From Saccharofermentans sp. (GTDB lineage: Bacteria > Bacillota > Clostridia > Saccharofermentanales > Saccharofermentanaceae), in assembly GCA_024682215.1 (NCBI GenBank), contig JAIKZM010000171.1, forward strand, positions 1-62,795: a stretch of DNA of 62,795 nucleotides. The letters are read 5' to 3'. The notes under the pieces were generated by a model. It was not told the DNA's origin and did no database searches. It saw only the letters and a list, made by a program, of their open reading frames with translations. Every line of letters begins with the position of its first letter. The first letter of the stretch is position 1. Position numbers and translations under genes: made by a program. Of this stretch, positions 26,371 through 34,644 are shown in pieces.

Positions 26371-27113
26371 TGCTCAAAGGAAAGTCAGTTACATCAGCCG
26401 TTTTATTCACGGCAATACTTCTGTGCGGTATCTCGGGATGCAAGCCCAAGACAGTTGAAACGACCCCATCCACTGTCCATACGACATGGCAGGAAACCAC
26501 GGTGTCAACTACGAAGGCAACCACTGAGACCACTACGGAGACAACTGTTGATTCCATGTCGCTCAGAGAGCCTTTCGTGGGAAAATGGATGGGCATACTA
26601 AAGACCGGCAGCAGCAAAGCTTTCTACACGCTTACGTTCAATGCCGACGGAACGGGAATGCAGTCCTGTGCCGGAAAGACACAGACATTCAGATATGCTG
26701 ATCCCGATACGGTCAAGAAGACGATCGGTATCACTCCGGAAGACGGAGCTAAGTATACGATCAGTTATTACAACGGAGAGAACGCTTCAAACAAGACTTT
26801 TACATTCTCTTCCGGCCTGGTCGTAGACTGTCAGGTACCCAGCGTTGACTGCCTCAGGGTCAGGTCAACTGATCCCGCCCTCATCGGGACATGGGTCACC
26901 GGAAAGGGCAAGAATGCCAAGACACTGGTCTTCAAGGCAGACAACACCATGAGTGAAATGGGAACAAGCACCGTCTATACGATCGAACGCAGATTTGACG
27001 ATTCTTTGGTAATACGTACGCTGAACGGGGATATCAGGTATTCGGTCACCGGTACTACGCTCCTGCTTGAGACTAATAACACGGATTTTGAGAAAGAATG
27101 GCAAAAGAAGTAA
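26370..27113 (+). CDS. Putative lipoprotein with Thr-rich linker
   Basis: 247 residues. The signal peptide ends in lipobox GISGC near residue 26, followed by a Thr/Glu linker (residues 30-62). The C-terminal part holds two similar segments, each starting with a Gly-x-Trp motif (VGKWMGILKTG and IGTWVTGKGKN) and ending in a beta pattern. This suggests two tandem small beta domains of the lipocalin-like type often seen in clostridial lipoproteins; the family is not identified. It has no ribosome binding site, only a -10 element just upstream. It may also be read from the nucleotidase transcript. Confidence 0.78.
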   Translation: MLKGKSVTSAVLFTAILLCGISGCKPKTVETTPSTVHTTWQETTVSTTKATTETTTETTVDSMSLREPFVGKWMGILKTGSSKAFYTLTFNADGTGMQSCAGKTQTFRYADPDTVKKTIGITPEDGAKYTISYYNGENASNKTFTFSSGLVVDCQVPSVDCLRVRSTDPALIGTWVTGKGKNAKTLVFKADNTMSEMGTSTVYTIERRFDDSLVIRTLNGDIRYSVTGTTLLLETNNTDFEKEWQKK

Positions 27114-27133
27114 TTTTCACTAAGGAAAATTAC
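27110..27133 (+). repeat. Perfect AT-rich hairpin at a gene end
   Basis: GTAATTTTC and GAAAATTAC flank a 6-base loop; the left arm includes the stop codon of the lipoprotein gene. No T tract follows, so it is a weak terminator or an mRNA 3' protecting stem. Confidence 0.5.
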
Positions 27134-27182
27134 ATATTCGGATCAAAATCCCAATTGATAGTATATTTTTTGAAAAAGGGTA

Positions 27183-27206
27183 TATAATTGTGAGCGTATG
27201 CGCTCA
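27183..27206 (+). promoter_or_regulatory. -10 element and start-site palindrome
   Basis: TATAAT (27183-27188) is followed directly by the palindrome TGAGCG-TATG-CGCTCA (27191-27206), which covers the likely start site. No convincing -35 element is seen at 16-18 bases. The arrangement fits a repressor site, or a start-site hairpin, for the gene at 27236. Confidence 0.4.
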
Positions 27207-27235
27207 GGCGACGTTATTAAGGGGATAATTTTTTA

Positions 27236-27796
27236 ATGAGAAGAAATATATTGCTTTTAGTTGTTTTATTGGAGGCTGTTTGTGTCTTCCTGCTCTGCTG
27301 GTTTCCGCCTCAGAGTAAAGCTAAAAGTGATTTCAACAACGCATCGATAACTCTTACAAACAGTGTAAGCCTTACTCTCAAACAGGACACAGCCGTTAAT
27401 TCCAAGAATGATGCAGGCAAGTCAGTTCAGTTGAAGACAGGCGATAAGGTAAGGATTAGACGTATCACTGAAACTGCGATCGAATTCTATGCTGATGAGA
27501 CAAAGGATTACCCCGGAACTCTTCCTCTTGATGCTTTTGAAGAATCCGACAAGATCAACGAACTCCTTGCTCCTTCCAGAAATGCCGAGCAGATAAGGAA
27601 AGACGAGTATCTTCAGGATTCACTCATTAAGAATATCGTAGTAACAATCGATTTCTTTGCTATTATGGGCGGTGTTTGCCTTCTTGCTTCTATCAAGTAT
27701 GACTGGATGGGCTTTGCGGTCAACATCCTTCTTGTCATCGTGACTGTCATCATCGTTATCGCGATGAAAGACACACTTTCCTCAATGATGTTCTGA
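27236..27796 (+). CDS. Membrane protein of unknown function
   Basis: 186 residues. An N-terminal membrane segment (5-22) is followed by an extracellular region of about 100 residues (ASITLTNSVSLTLKQDTAVN, then GKSVQLKTGDKVRIRRI, an SH3-like beta pattern). Two closely spaced membrane helices lie at about 133-180. I recognise no family. It is preceded by its own -10 element and is convergent with the carboxylesterase gene, leaving 15 bases between stop codons. Confidence 0.72.
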   Translation: MRRNILLLVVLLEAVCVFLLCWFPPQSKAKSDFNNASITLTNSVSLTLKQDTAVNSKNDAGKSVQLKTGDKVRIRRITETAIEFYADETKDYPGTLPLDAFEESDKINELLAPSRNAEQIRKDEYLQDSLIKNIVVTIDFFAIMGGVCLLASIKYDWMGFAVNILLVIVTVIIVIAMKDTLSSMMF

Positions 27797-27811
27797 TAAA
27801 AAGCTGCTTTT

Positions 27812-29152
27812 TCACTTGAAGATGTGAATATCGCGGGTATCCTTGTACATTCCCCATCCCGGACTGCCGGTTCTGGCGAACTGTGCCCAGACAGTGCGAA
27901 GTGTTACTCCCAAAGCATCAGCATCAGGTTCCAGCGAAGCGTTTGCAGGTGCATGCGCATCCCTGCCGGGCTCTGTATTTGAACCGAAGAGCACGGGCAC
28001 TTCATCGGCATGCCTGCATTTTTTATACTGATAATCGTAAAGCCAGACATTTCCGCTGTATGATGACGCAATGTCAAGAACGGGCTTTTTGTATACTTTA
28101 TAAGTAAGATCATCCGAAACGCGGCGTCTTAAGTTCCTGCCCCAGCGTGTTCCGAGTTTGAAGAGCCTTGGAGTATAGGGAATGATAATGGCGGGAAGAC
28201 CGTTGGTAAAAAGATCCGCCTCGCGCATGACCGTTCCTATCAGAAGCGGCTTATCCGAAGCCGAAACGATACGTCCTGGATAGTCTTTCAGCGTTTTCCC
28301 GTCTATTACCGGAGAAAAGACGCAGGTTACCTCGCCTTTGGCTCTGATCTGGATCTTCAGATCCCTGTTTGCTTTATAGACCGCCTTCGGGGCGGCAGAC
28401 AGGATCTGCTCGGGCTTTTTGCGGCTGTATCCAAGCATTCTCAGATAGGTCCGTGCGAGTTTTTCGCTTTGTGCGGGTGTCCAGAAAGAATCAACGCAGG
28501 CAGACTGTACGATCGCTTTTGCGAAAAGAGGTTCAGCCTCAGGCATTGTCATGAGTGCCAGGATGCAGGCTCCTCCGGATGACTGGCCGAAGAGCGTAAC
28601 GTTATCGGGATCTCCGCCAAATGCGGAAATGTTCCTTCGGACGAACTCGAGAGCTTTTATCTGGTCGAAAAGGCCGCAGTTCATGTCAAATCTGCTGCTG
28701 AAACAGTTGAGGTTCATGAAACCGTAGAGGTTGAGCCTGTAATTGAAATCCACAAGGATGCAGCCTGTCTCTCTTGCAAAGCGCGTCAGATCGTAGACCA
28801 TGTCTTCGGATTCTTCGTTGATCCTGCCTGTACCGCCGGTGGCATAAGAACCTCCGTGTATCCAGACTAGTACCGGGAGACCGGTCCCTGCGTTTTCGGG
28901 AACGCAGATGTTCATGTAAAGGCAGTCCTGGCCGTTATAGCTGATGTAGTGGCGTGAACTGAAACCCTGGATCGAATTGCGGCCGCCTTTGTCTGCATTG
29001 AGGATGCCGTCCCAGGGTTCGTGATCTACAGGACGGCGGAATGCGAGATCACCCACCGGAGCTTTGGCGTAAGGTATTCCGAGATATTCAAGGCACCCGT
29101 TTTTGGTGATGCCTGAGATCTTTCCATAGGTTGTTTCGATCACATTTGCCAT
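27812..29152 (-). CDS. Carboxylesterase type B
   Basis: 446 residues, somewhat shorter than the usual 480-550. Family features are in order: GIPYAKAPVGDLAFRRP (25-41), oxyanion-hole WIHGGSY (97-103), nucleophile motif GQSSGGA with Ser191, NISAFGGDPDNVTLFG before it, the acidic residue in MREADLF, and the catalytic His in CRHADEVPVLFG. No signal peptide is present, so the enzyme is cytosolic. It probably hydrolyses small carboxylic esters; the substrate is unknown. The ribosome binding site (AAAGGGTG) is rather distant from the ATG. Confidence 0.93.
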   Translation of the reverse strand: MANVIETTYGKISGITKNGCLEYLGIPYAKAPVGDLAFRRPVDHEPWDGILNADKGGRNSIQGFSSRHYISYNGQDCLYMNICVPENAGTGLPVLVWIHGGSYATGGTGRINEESEDMVYDLTRFARETGCILVDFNYRLNLYGFMNLNCFSSRFDMNCGLFDQIKALEFVRRNISAFGGDPDNVTLFGQSSGGACILALMTMPEAEPLFAKAIVQSACVDSFWTPAQSEKLARTYLRMLGYSRKKPEQILSAAPKAVYKANRDLKIQIRAKGEVTCVFSPVIDGKTLKDYPGRIVSASDKPLLIGTVMREADLFTNGLPAIIIPYTPRLFKLGTRWGRNLRRRVSDDLTYKVYKKPVLDIASSYSGNVWLYDYQYKKCRHADEVPVLFGSNTEPGRDAHAPANASLEPDADALGVTLRTVWAQFARTGSPGWGMYKDTRDIHIFK

Positions 29153-29194
29153 ATCAGGATCGGTAGCACCCTTTTGTCAAATCAGTATTCATAT

Positions 29195-29212
29195 ATTGCT
29201 AATTATAGCAAT
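29195..29212 (-). promoter_or_regulatory. Palindrome overlapping the carboxylesterase -10 element
   Basis: ATTGCTA-ATTA-TAGCAAT is a perfect inverted repeat. Read on the minus strand it contains TATAAT, 50 bases before the esterase ATG. A repressor bound here would cover the -10 box. No good -35 is evident. Confidence 0.45.
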
Positions 29213-29281
29213 AAAAGATGAATAATGAACAAATCTCCTATTAAGAGCAAAATAATGCTGTAACATTTTGTTCATATTCTA

Positions 29282-29310
29282 TTTAAATATGTTCACAAAG
29301 TCATTATAAT
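29282..29310 (+). promoter_or_regulatory. Promoter of the XrtG cassette
   Basis: TTTAAA (29282-29287), a 17-base spacer and a consensus TATAAT (29305-29310). The leader before the ATG at 29354 is about 37 bases. An inverted repeat ATGAACAAA ... TTTGTTCAT lies just upstream, around 29225-29275. Confidence 0.65.
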
Positions 29311-29353
29311 ACATATCGGGGATCTTCGTAAATTTATTTGAGGAATTCTTTTT

Positions 29354-31111
29354 ATGGGATGTTTTAGAATTGCCAGAAAACTGGTTGCAGCCACTGCAGC
29401 CTTAGCTATCTTCTTGGCGGTACCGGCAGCTGCGGCACCGTCTTATACTGTGTTCGCAGAAGAAGAGGCACAGGAGACTTCCGAAGAAAAACCCAAGGAA
29501 ACCGTAAAGGAGACAAAGCAGGTTAAGGAGACAAAGGCATCTGCAAAAGTTGCTGAGACCACCAAGGCAACAGAAGCCGAAAAGCCGGCTGAGACTGAAA
29601 AGCCCGCCGAGACCGCAAAACCCTCCGAAACAGCTAAGCCTGCCGAGACAACCAAATCCACCGAAGCATCCAAGCCCTCTGAGACCGTAAAGGAGACAGA
29701 GGCTTCCAAGCCTGCCGAGACGTCCAAAGATACAGAACCGGCAGAGACAGTTAAGTCCGAAGAGACAAAACCGTCTGAACCTGCCGAAACAACAGAAAGC
29801 ACAGAACCCACCACGTCTTCCGAACCTTCCGAAACTTCTGTTCCGGGTGAGACAGAGGCCGGCAGTGAAGAAACAGAACCTTCAGAGACCGGTGTGATCC
29901 CGGTTGAGACAGGAAAGCCGGTGACTGCCCGCAGAAAGGCAGCCAGAGGTGAATACAAAGGGATCAGCATCGACGGCTCTTTTTCTGATTGGAACAGCGT
30001 CGTAAAGCATGATTTCACCGTCGGCGCGAACAGCTTTGTTAATGAAGGCGCTATGGTATGGGACGGTGAATGGATATACCTGTATCTCGATGAAGTTCAG
30101 CAGAACTCCGCCACATGGTCCGGTCCTGAAAGAGGCGGTGACATGGCGATCACTACCGATACCGGCAAGACACTCGTCATCAAATTGAAGAACAATGGCG
30201 CAAACGGAAACAAGGTCACTGTAGAGAACCCTTACAGCGGAAAGACTTATACAGTTGAAAACGGCGGCATCAAAGTCGCTTATAACGACGGATATTCCAC
30301 TTGGGGTGAACCCACGCTTACCGAGATCGCGATCCCGACATCAGCACTTCCCGATTACAAGAGCAAGATCTCTTTCGGTTTCTATCAGGACAAGGCGATA
30401 ATCAAGGATGTGGCGAATCTGCATCCCGAACAGGTTCCCGATGATCCGGATAACCCGCATGATGACAATGACGGAAGCAAGATCAAGATCGATGGTGATT
30501 ACAGGGACTGGAAGAACTATCCTCATCAGATCATCCATTACGATAAGAGCTCCCCGAATCACAATTTCCCTGACGCGGAAGGCGCAATCTATCAGAAGGA
30601 TCCGAAGACGGTATATGTTCATGCTTATACCAACGATTTCAAACTCGATTACTATGACGGCAACGAGTTCCTTGAGATAAGGCTCGAACTCGGCGGAAAG
30701 ATAACAACGGCTATGTGCTGCCTCATCGATGACGACGGCAACATACTTGACTGGGAATCGTCAAATAAGCATTTCGCAAACGGAACATACAGGTTCGCAA
30801 TCCTCGATACAAAGTGCTATCGCCAGTCAACTAACATCAACAATCTGAACCAGGGAGACGTTTTATACGGCATACAGTATCTTACGGTCGGAAATCCCGT
30901 TGATGAGACCGAGTTATACATAAATACGCAGACACTTGCGAAAGCTCTCGGAGTATCAGGCGGTGAGCTCAAGGTTACTTTCCACAGAGTCGGTAAGCAG
31001 CCCCTCATCGCTTCAGGCGTTTCGTCCGGCCCCGTATTTACCATCGCACTCACATCCGTAGCCGCTGGCTCATATTACGTTTTCACACGTAGGAAGAGAA
31101 GGCAGGCTTGA
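29354..31111 (+). CDS. Secreted surface protein, candidate XrtG (Firmicu-CTERM-like) target
   Basis: 585 residues. A signal peptide (about 1-35, ending VFAEEE) is followed by a Glu/Lys/Thr/Pro/Ser repeat region (35-190) built on ETxKP and ETxKxTE units. Two copies of a beta domain start with SIDGSFSDWNSV and IKIDGDYRDWKNY; the DW motif recalls carbohydrate-binding CBM9/DOMON-like folds. The C-terminus is a small sorting-like tripartite: Gly/Ser segment, hydrophobic helix (VFTIALTSVAAGSYYVF) and basic tail TRRKRRQA. The next gene, overlapping by 4 bases, encodes an XrtG exosortase, so this protein is its likely substrate. Confidence 0.85.
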   Translation: MGCFRIARKLVAATAALAIFLAVPAAAAPSYTVFAEEEAQETSEEKPKETVKETKQVKETKASAKVAETTKATEAEKPAETEKPAETAKPSETAKPAETTKSTEASKPSETVKETEASKPAETSKDTEPAETVKSEETKPSEPAETTESTEPTTSSEPSETSVPGETEAGSEETEPSETGVIPVETGKPVTARRKAARGEYKGISIDGSFSDWNSVVKHDFTVGANSFVNEGAMVWDGEWIYLYLDEVQQNSATWSGPERGGDMAITTDTGKTLVIKLKNNGANGNKVTVENPYSGKTYTVENGGIKVAYNDGYSTWGEPTLTEIAIPTSALPDYKSKISFGFYQDKAIIKDVANLHPEQVPDDPDNPHDDNDGSKIKIDGDYRDWKNYPHQIIHYDKSSPNHNFPDAEGAIYQKDPKTVYVHAYTNDFKLDYYDGNEFLEIRLELGGKITTAMCCLIDDDGNILDWESSNKHFANGTYRFAILDTKCYRQSTNINNLNQGDVLYGIQYLTVGNPVDETELYINTQTLAKALGVSGGELKVTFHRVGKQPLIASGVSSGPVFTIALTSVAAGSYYVFTRRKRRQA

Positions 31112-31737
31112 AGATAATATTGGCAGTTCTGGCAGTCGCGATATGGATAGGACTGCTTGAGATCTTACGCAGAGCAGGTCTAAAATTCTGGCGCTACCTT
31201 GCGGGAAGTTGCGGTGCGTTCCTGATCTTCATGATAATCGTACGTCCGTTCATAACGGTTCCGCTCGCGCGTCTCGTTACTGCTCTCGCCGGTATCGTGG
31301 GAAAGGTGACCGGGGTTTTCCAGGCATATTTCAGATACGGTGTTATCTTCATCGATTCCGCAAAGGGTGCGATCACGGTCAACATTGACCTTGAGTGTTC
31401 CGGTGTCATCGAGATATCGGCATTCATTTCGCTCCTTTTGTTTTTCTCTGTCTACCACATACCGGAACGCATATATATCGGCATCATAGGAACGCTTTAT
31501 ACTCTTGTTACGAATGCATTGAGGATCGTGATCATCTGCTTCGTGATTCACTTTTTCGGAACGGATTACTACTATTTCGCTCACACATTCGTCGGAAGGA
31601 TCGTATTCTATATCCTTCAGGTAATACTGTATTTCTATGTTTTCACGAGACCTCAGATAAAGAGGACGAAGACAGGCGGATTTGAATACAATGCCAAGAG
31701 CGATCTGCCTGCGGAAGCCGGGGAGGAGAATGCATGA
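31108..31737 (+). CDS. xrtG: Exosortase-family protein XrtG
   Basis: 209 residues, TTG start overlapping the upstream stop (TTGA). A polytopic membrane protein with about five helices. The exosortase catalytic triad is visible: Cys97 in DLECSGVIEI, Arg139 in TNALRIVII and His159 in YYYFAHTFVGRIVFY. Short length and the following associated genes match the Gram-positive XrtG group, proposed to cleave and transfer C-terminal sorting domains at the membrane. It is the second gene of a six-gene cassette and overlaps the glycosyltransferase gene by 4 bases. Confidence 0.93.
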   Translation: MKIILAVLAVAIWIGLLEILRRAGLKFWRYLAGSCGAFLIFMIIVRPFITVPLARLVTALAGIVGKVTGVFQAYFRYGVIFIDSAKGAITVNIDLECSGVIEISAFISLLLFFSVYHIPERIYIGIIGTLYTLVTNALRIVIICFVIHFFGTDYYYFAHTFVGRIVFYILQVILYFYVFTRPQIKRTKTGGFEYNAKSDLPAEAGEENA

Positions 31738-33116
31738 ACGAGTTCATGACCAACTTCCTTAATCCGTTCTTTTACTGGGTGGCCTGGATCATCATCCCGA
31801 TCCTCGTTGAAGTCATTCCTTCCATAGCTTCGTTTTTCAGCCTGCTGATACACAGGAACAAGCATAAGAACGCAAAAGATCCTCTCATCTGGCCTGACAT
31901 TGTGCTTGTCATCCCGGTCTATAACTCGGAAAAGAGCCTCGAACAGTGCCTGAAGTCCGTTCATGAGAGCGATTATCCGAATGAACACATTGATATCTAT
32001 ATAGTCAACAACAAGAGTTCCGACAAGAGCTTTGACGCATTCGAACGTGCACAGAAGCGTTTTTCGGAACTGCGCATGTCATGGCTCAATTCCGGACAAG
32101 GTAAATCACGCGCACTTAACCTCGCAATCTACAACAGCCACGGAAAGTACATGATCAACATCGACTCCGACGGCGTTCTCGAAAAGACGGCTCTTACCAG
32201 GATGATCAGGCACATGGAAAATGAGCCTGACGTAACATGTCTCACGGGCTCAATCCTCACGAGTCCTGACGAGATAGAGCAGATAAAGACATTCAAGGGA
32301 AGGCTTCTGAGGCGCCTTGAGTTCTGCGAATATGCGCAGGCATTCCTTGCAGGAAGAAACTATGCTGCCGAAAAAGGCAGGATGTATACGCTTTCAGGTG
32401 CTTTTTCGGCATTCCGTCTCGATACGATAAGAACATCACATCTGTACAATACCGAAACGATCTCTGAAGATACCGAGCTCACGTTCCAGATGCGTTACCT
32501 TCACAAGCAGAAGGTCGGCATCTGTGTGGATGCTCTCTATTTCACGGATCCGATAGAAGACGTCAACAAACTCTACACCCAGCGCCAGAGATGGCAGAGA
32601 GGTTCTCTCGAAGTTGCGCGTCTCTATCCGCAGAGCAGATTGAAGCCCTGGAGATTCGTCAAGGACGTCAATGTCAGAACGCTCCTTTATGACCACACAT
32701 TCGCTTTCCCGAGAATGATCTGGTATCTCGCGCTCATATATCTCATGACAAACGGATATTCGAGCGTTGTCGTTTTCACTTCGATCGGCGCGATATTCCT
32801 TTTCTATATTCTTTGCGGATACCTTTACTTCTACATCGCAGGCTATCTGCTCAAGCCTTTCCCGGAGATCAGGAAATACTACCGCAAGAGGTGGGCAGCG
32901 GTCGCGCTGCTGCCTTTCTATAACTTCGCGGTGTTCTTCATAAGGTTTGCCGGCATCATAAACAGCATGAATACCAAGAGTTCATGGAAGACTGAGACAC
33001 TAACGAGGGAGTGGGACAAGTTCATGACCACGATGAGATCGGTGTTCAGGGGCTTTTCGGACGGAATAAAGAGATTCAGACACAGTATCAATTACGAGGA
33101 CCGCTACAATGAGTAA
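31734..33116 (+). CDS. Exosortase G-associated family 2 glycosyltransferase
   Basis: 460 residues. An N-terminal membrane helix (about 12-38) is followed by a GT-A domain with VIPVYNSE, metal-binding DSD at 144-146, catalytic ED at 245-246 (SEDTELTF) and QRQRW at 283-287, the set of processive GT2 enzymes. Two or more C-terminal membrane segments (about 320-410) follow. Position directly after xrtG matches the glycosyltransferase that accompanies this exosortase. It may build a glycan to which XrtG targets are attached, or modify the target; neither is proven. Confidence 0.92.
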   Translation: MNEFMTNFLNPFFYWVAWIIIPILVEVIPSIASFFSLLIHRNKHKNAKDPLIWPDIVLVIPVYNSEKSLEQCLKSVHESDYPNEHIDIYIVNNKSSDKSFDAFERAQKRFSELRMSWLNSGQGKSRALNLAIYNSHGKYMINIDSDGVLEKTALTRMIRHMENEPDVTCLTGSILTSPDEIEQIKTFKGRLLRRLEFCEYAQAFLAGRNYAAEKGRMYTLSGAFSAFRLDTIRTSHLYNTETISEDTELTFQMRYLHKQKVGICVDALYFTDPIEDVNKLYTQRQRWQRGSLEVARLYPQSRLKPWRFVKDVNVRTLLYDHTFAFPRMIWYLALIYLMTNGYSSVVVFTSIGAIFLFYILCGYLYFYIAGYLLKPFPEIRKYYRKRWAAVALLPFYNFAVFFIRFAGIINSMNTKSSWKTETLTREWDKFMTTMRSVFRGFSDGIKRFRHSINYEDRYNE

Positions 33117-34197
33117 TTCAAGAACCAAATATATCGCGACAGTCACGATCTGCGTGCTGCTGGTTGCATTTCTCCTTTCGGCTTTTGCCGGATGGCAGAT
33201 CTATAACTACGAGCAGGGTGTAGCTGAGCTCTACGCGCAGGAGCAGGACGGTTACGTTGAGATCGTAGCCAGACAGATCGAGCGTTACGGTGATGTCGCG
33301 GGCGACAAGTTCGTTGAGGACACGATCGAGATGCTCGACAAAACGTCGCAGAGATACTGGACGCTTGATAACTCCCAATACTTCCTGTTCGTAAAGAGCA
33401 TCAACGAAACGGATATATATAAGACATTTTCGACAGATACATTCTTTAATACGAAGAGTGCCCAGAGTTTCCTTCAGATCCTGAAAAAAGGCCAGGTCAC
33501 GCATTCAATCATCAGACTGGAAAACATCAAGTACGTTGCGTCGGGGATCATTTTCGAGTACGGCGGAACAGAATACCGCCTCTGTCTTCTTACCGATTAT
33601 GACGTCATGCTCACAAACAATGCATATCTGAGCAGCAAGCTCTATCTGCTGATAGACCTGATCCTCATGATCGCGATCATCGTCATCGCGTGCATCTTCT
33701 TTGCGGTACGCCTTTCCGGCGAGAGGAAGAAGGTTAATGAGCTCCAGGCGGCAGGAAAGCAGCTCAACAAGTACATCGATTTCCTCGACAATGCGGTCAT
33801 GGGAAGAAATTCAACTGCCATCATTACCGGAGAAGGCAAGATAATGCACCTCATACACAGGATGGAGGAACGAAGGATCTATCCCTGCACATTCGTCGAC
33901 ATAAAGCTCGATACCGACAGGATGATCCCCTTCTACGAGGCATACCGCGAGAGCTTCAAAAAGGGTGTCGTTTGGCTCAGATACAGCAAGGATAAGTACA
34001 TGCTCATATTCGGAAAGATGAAGAAAGACGACGCCATCGCCTGTTTCGACAGTACGGTTGCCGAGTGGAAACGCGGTTACGGTGATTCCGGCATCGAAGT
34101 CAGGTCACTTGAGGCAAGCGCGGCAACAGGAGTGCTTACGGTATACAGAACACTTGCCGCAGGCAGCCTTGGCGCAGGGAACAGGGAGGATAACTAA
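33109..34197 (+). CDS. Membrane protein with extracytoplasmic sensor and degenerate GGDEF-like domain
   Basis: 362 residues. Two membrane segments (about 9-28 and 180-205) bracket an extracellular region of about 150 residues. The cytoplasmic C-terminus follows the GGDEF fold: CTFVDIKLDTDRMIPFYEAY where active cyclases have the metal-binding strand, and VVWLRYSKDKYMLIFGK where GGDEF should be. It therefore cannot be a standard cyclase but might sense c-di-GMP or regulate the glycosyltransferase. It overlaps that gene by 8 bases. The GGDEF assignment is by pattern and is tentative. Confidence 0.72.
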   Translation: MSNSRTKYIATVTICVLLVAFLLSAFAGWQIYNYEQGVAELYAQEQDGYVEIVARQIERYGDVAGDKFVEDTIEMLDKTSQRYWTLDNSQYFLFVKSINETDIYKTFSTDTFFNTKSAQSFLQILKKGQVTHSIIRLENIKYVASGIIFEYGGTEYRLCLLTDYDVMLTNNAYLSSKLYLLIDLILMIAIIVIACIFFAVRLSGERKKVNELQAAGKQLNKYIDFLDNAVMGRNSTAIITGEGKIMHLIHRMEERRIYPCTFVDIKLDTDRMIPFYEAYRESFKKGVVWLRYSKDKYMLIFGKMKKDDAIACFDSTVAEWKRGYGDSGIEVRSLEASAATGVLTVYRTLAAGSLGAGNREDN

Positions 34198-34644
34198 ATG
34201 CTCAGATATTACAGGATCAAAGCTTATCTCAATGCAAACCATTATGTCGTTTTTGATGGCACAAAGGGCGAGACACACCCTCATACATGGGAGTTTGTTG
34301 CCACCGTTTACACCAAGAACGACAGCATAGTCAAGTTTTCCGATACCGAGAAGGCGATCATGGGGGTTTTCGAACCTTATCAGGACCGTGTATTGAATGA
34401 TATCGAGCCTTTCACGGCGATCATCCCTTCTCTTGAGAATATTACCGAGTATTTCGCGAGCCGGATCGCAGAATCGGTCAGGCCGTTCGATTACCATCTC
34501 AGAAGATTCGAAGGAAGCGAGACTCCCGTAAGAACATACGGCGTAAGGTTCCCTGAAGTCGGTGACGGCTCGGAGGACGAAGACAGTGACAGTGTGGAGG
34601 CCGCTATCGCGCGCCTGGAGGAGGGCAGTGGATACAAGGGCTGA
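34198..34644 (+). CDS. 6-pyruvoyl-tetrahydropterin synthase-like protein of the XrtG cassette
   Basis: 148 residues. YRIKAYLNANHYV and ETHPHTWEF align with the zinc-site strands of PTPS/QueD enzymes, and the three metal ligands are kept as His15, His27 and His29. The Cys normally 4 residues before the HGH motif is absent, so the usual catalysis is unlikely. The last 30 residues form an acidic tail. Such PTPS-related proteins are known companions of XrtG. GGGAGG precedes the ATG, which abuts the upstream stop. It overlaps the next gene by 17 bases, and the two probably interact. Confidence 0.85.
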   Translation: MLRYYRIKAYLNANHYVVFDGTKGETHPHTWEFVATVYTKNDSIVKFSDTEKAIMGVFEPYQDRVLNDIEPFTAIIPSLENITEYFASRIAESVRPFDYHLRRFEGSETPVRTYGVRFPEVGDGSEDEDSDSVEAAIARLEEGSGYKG

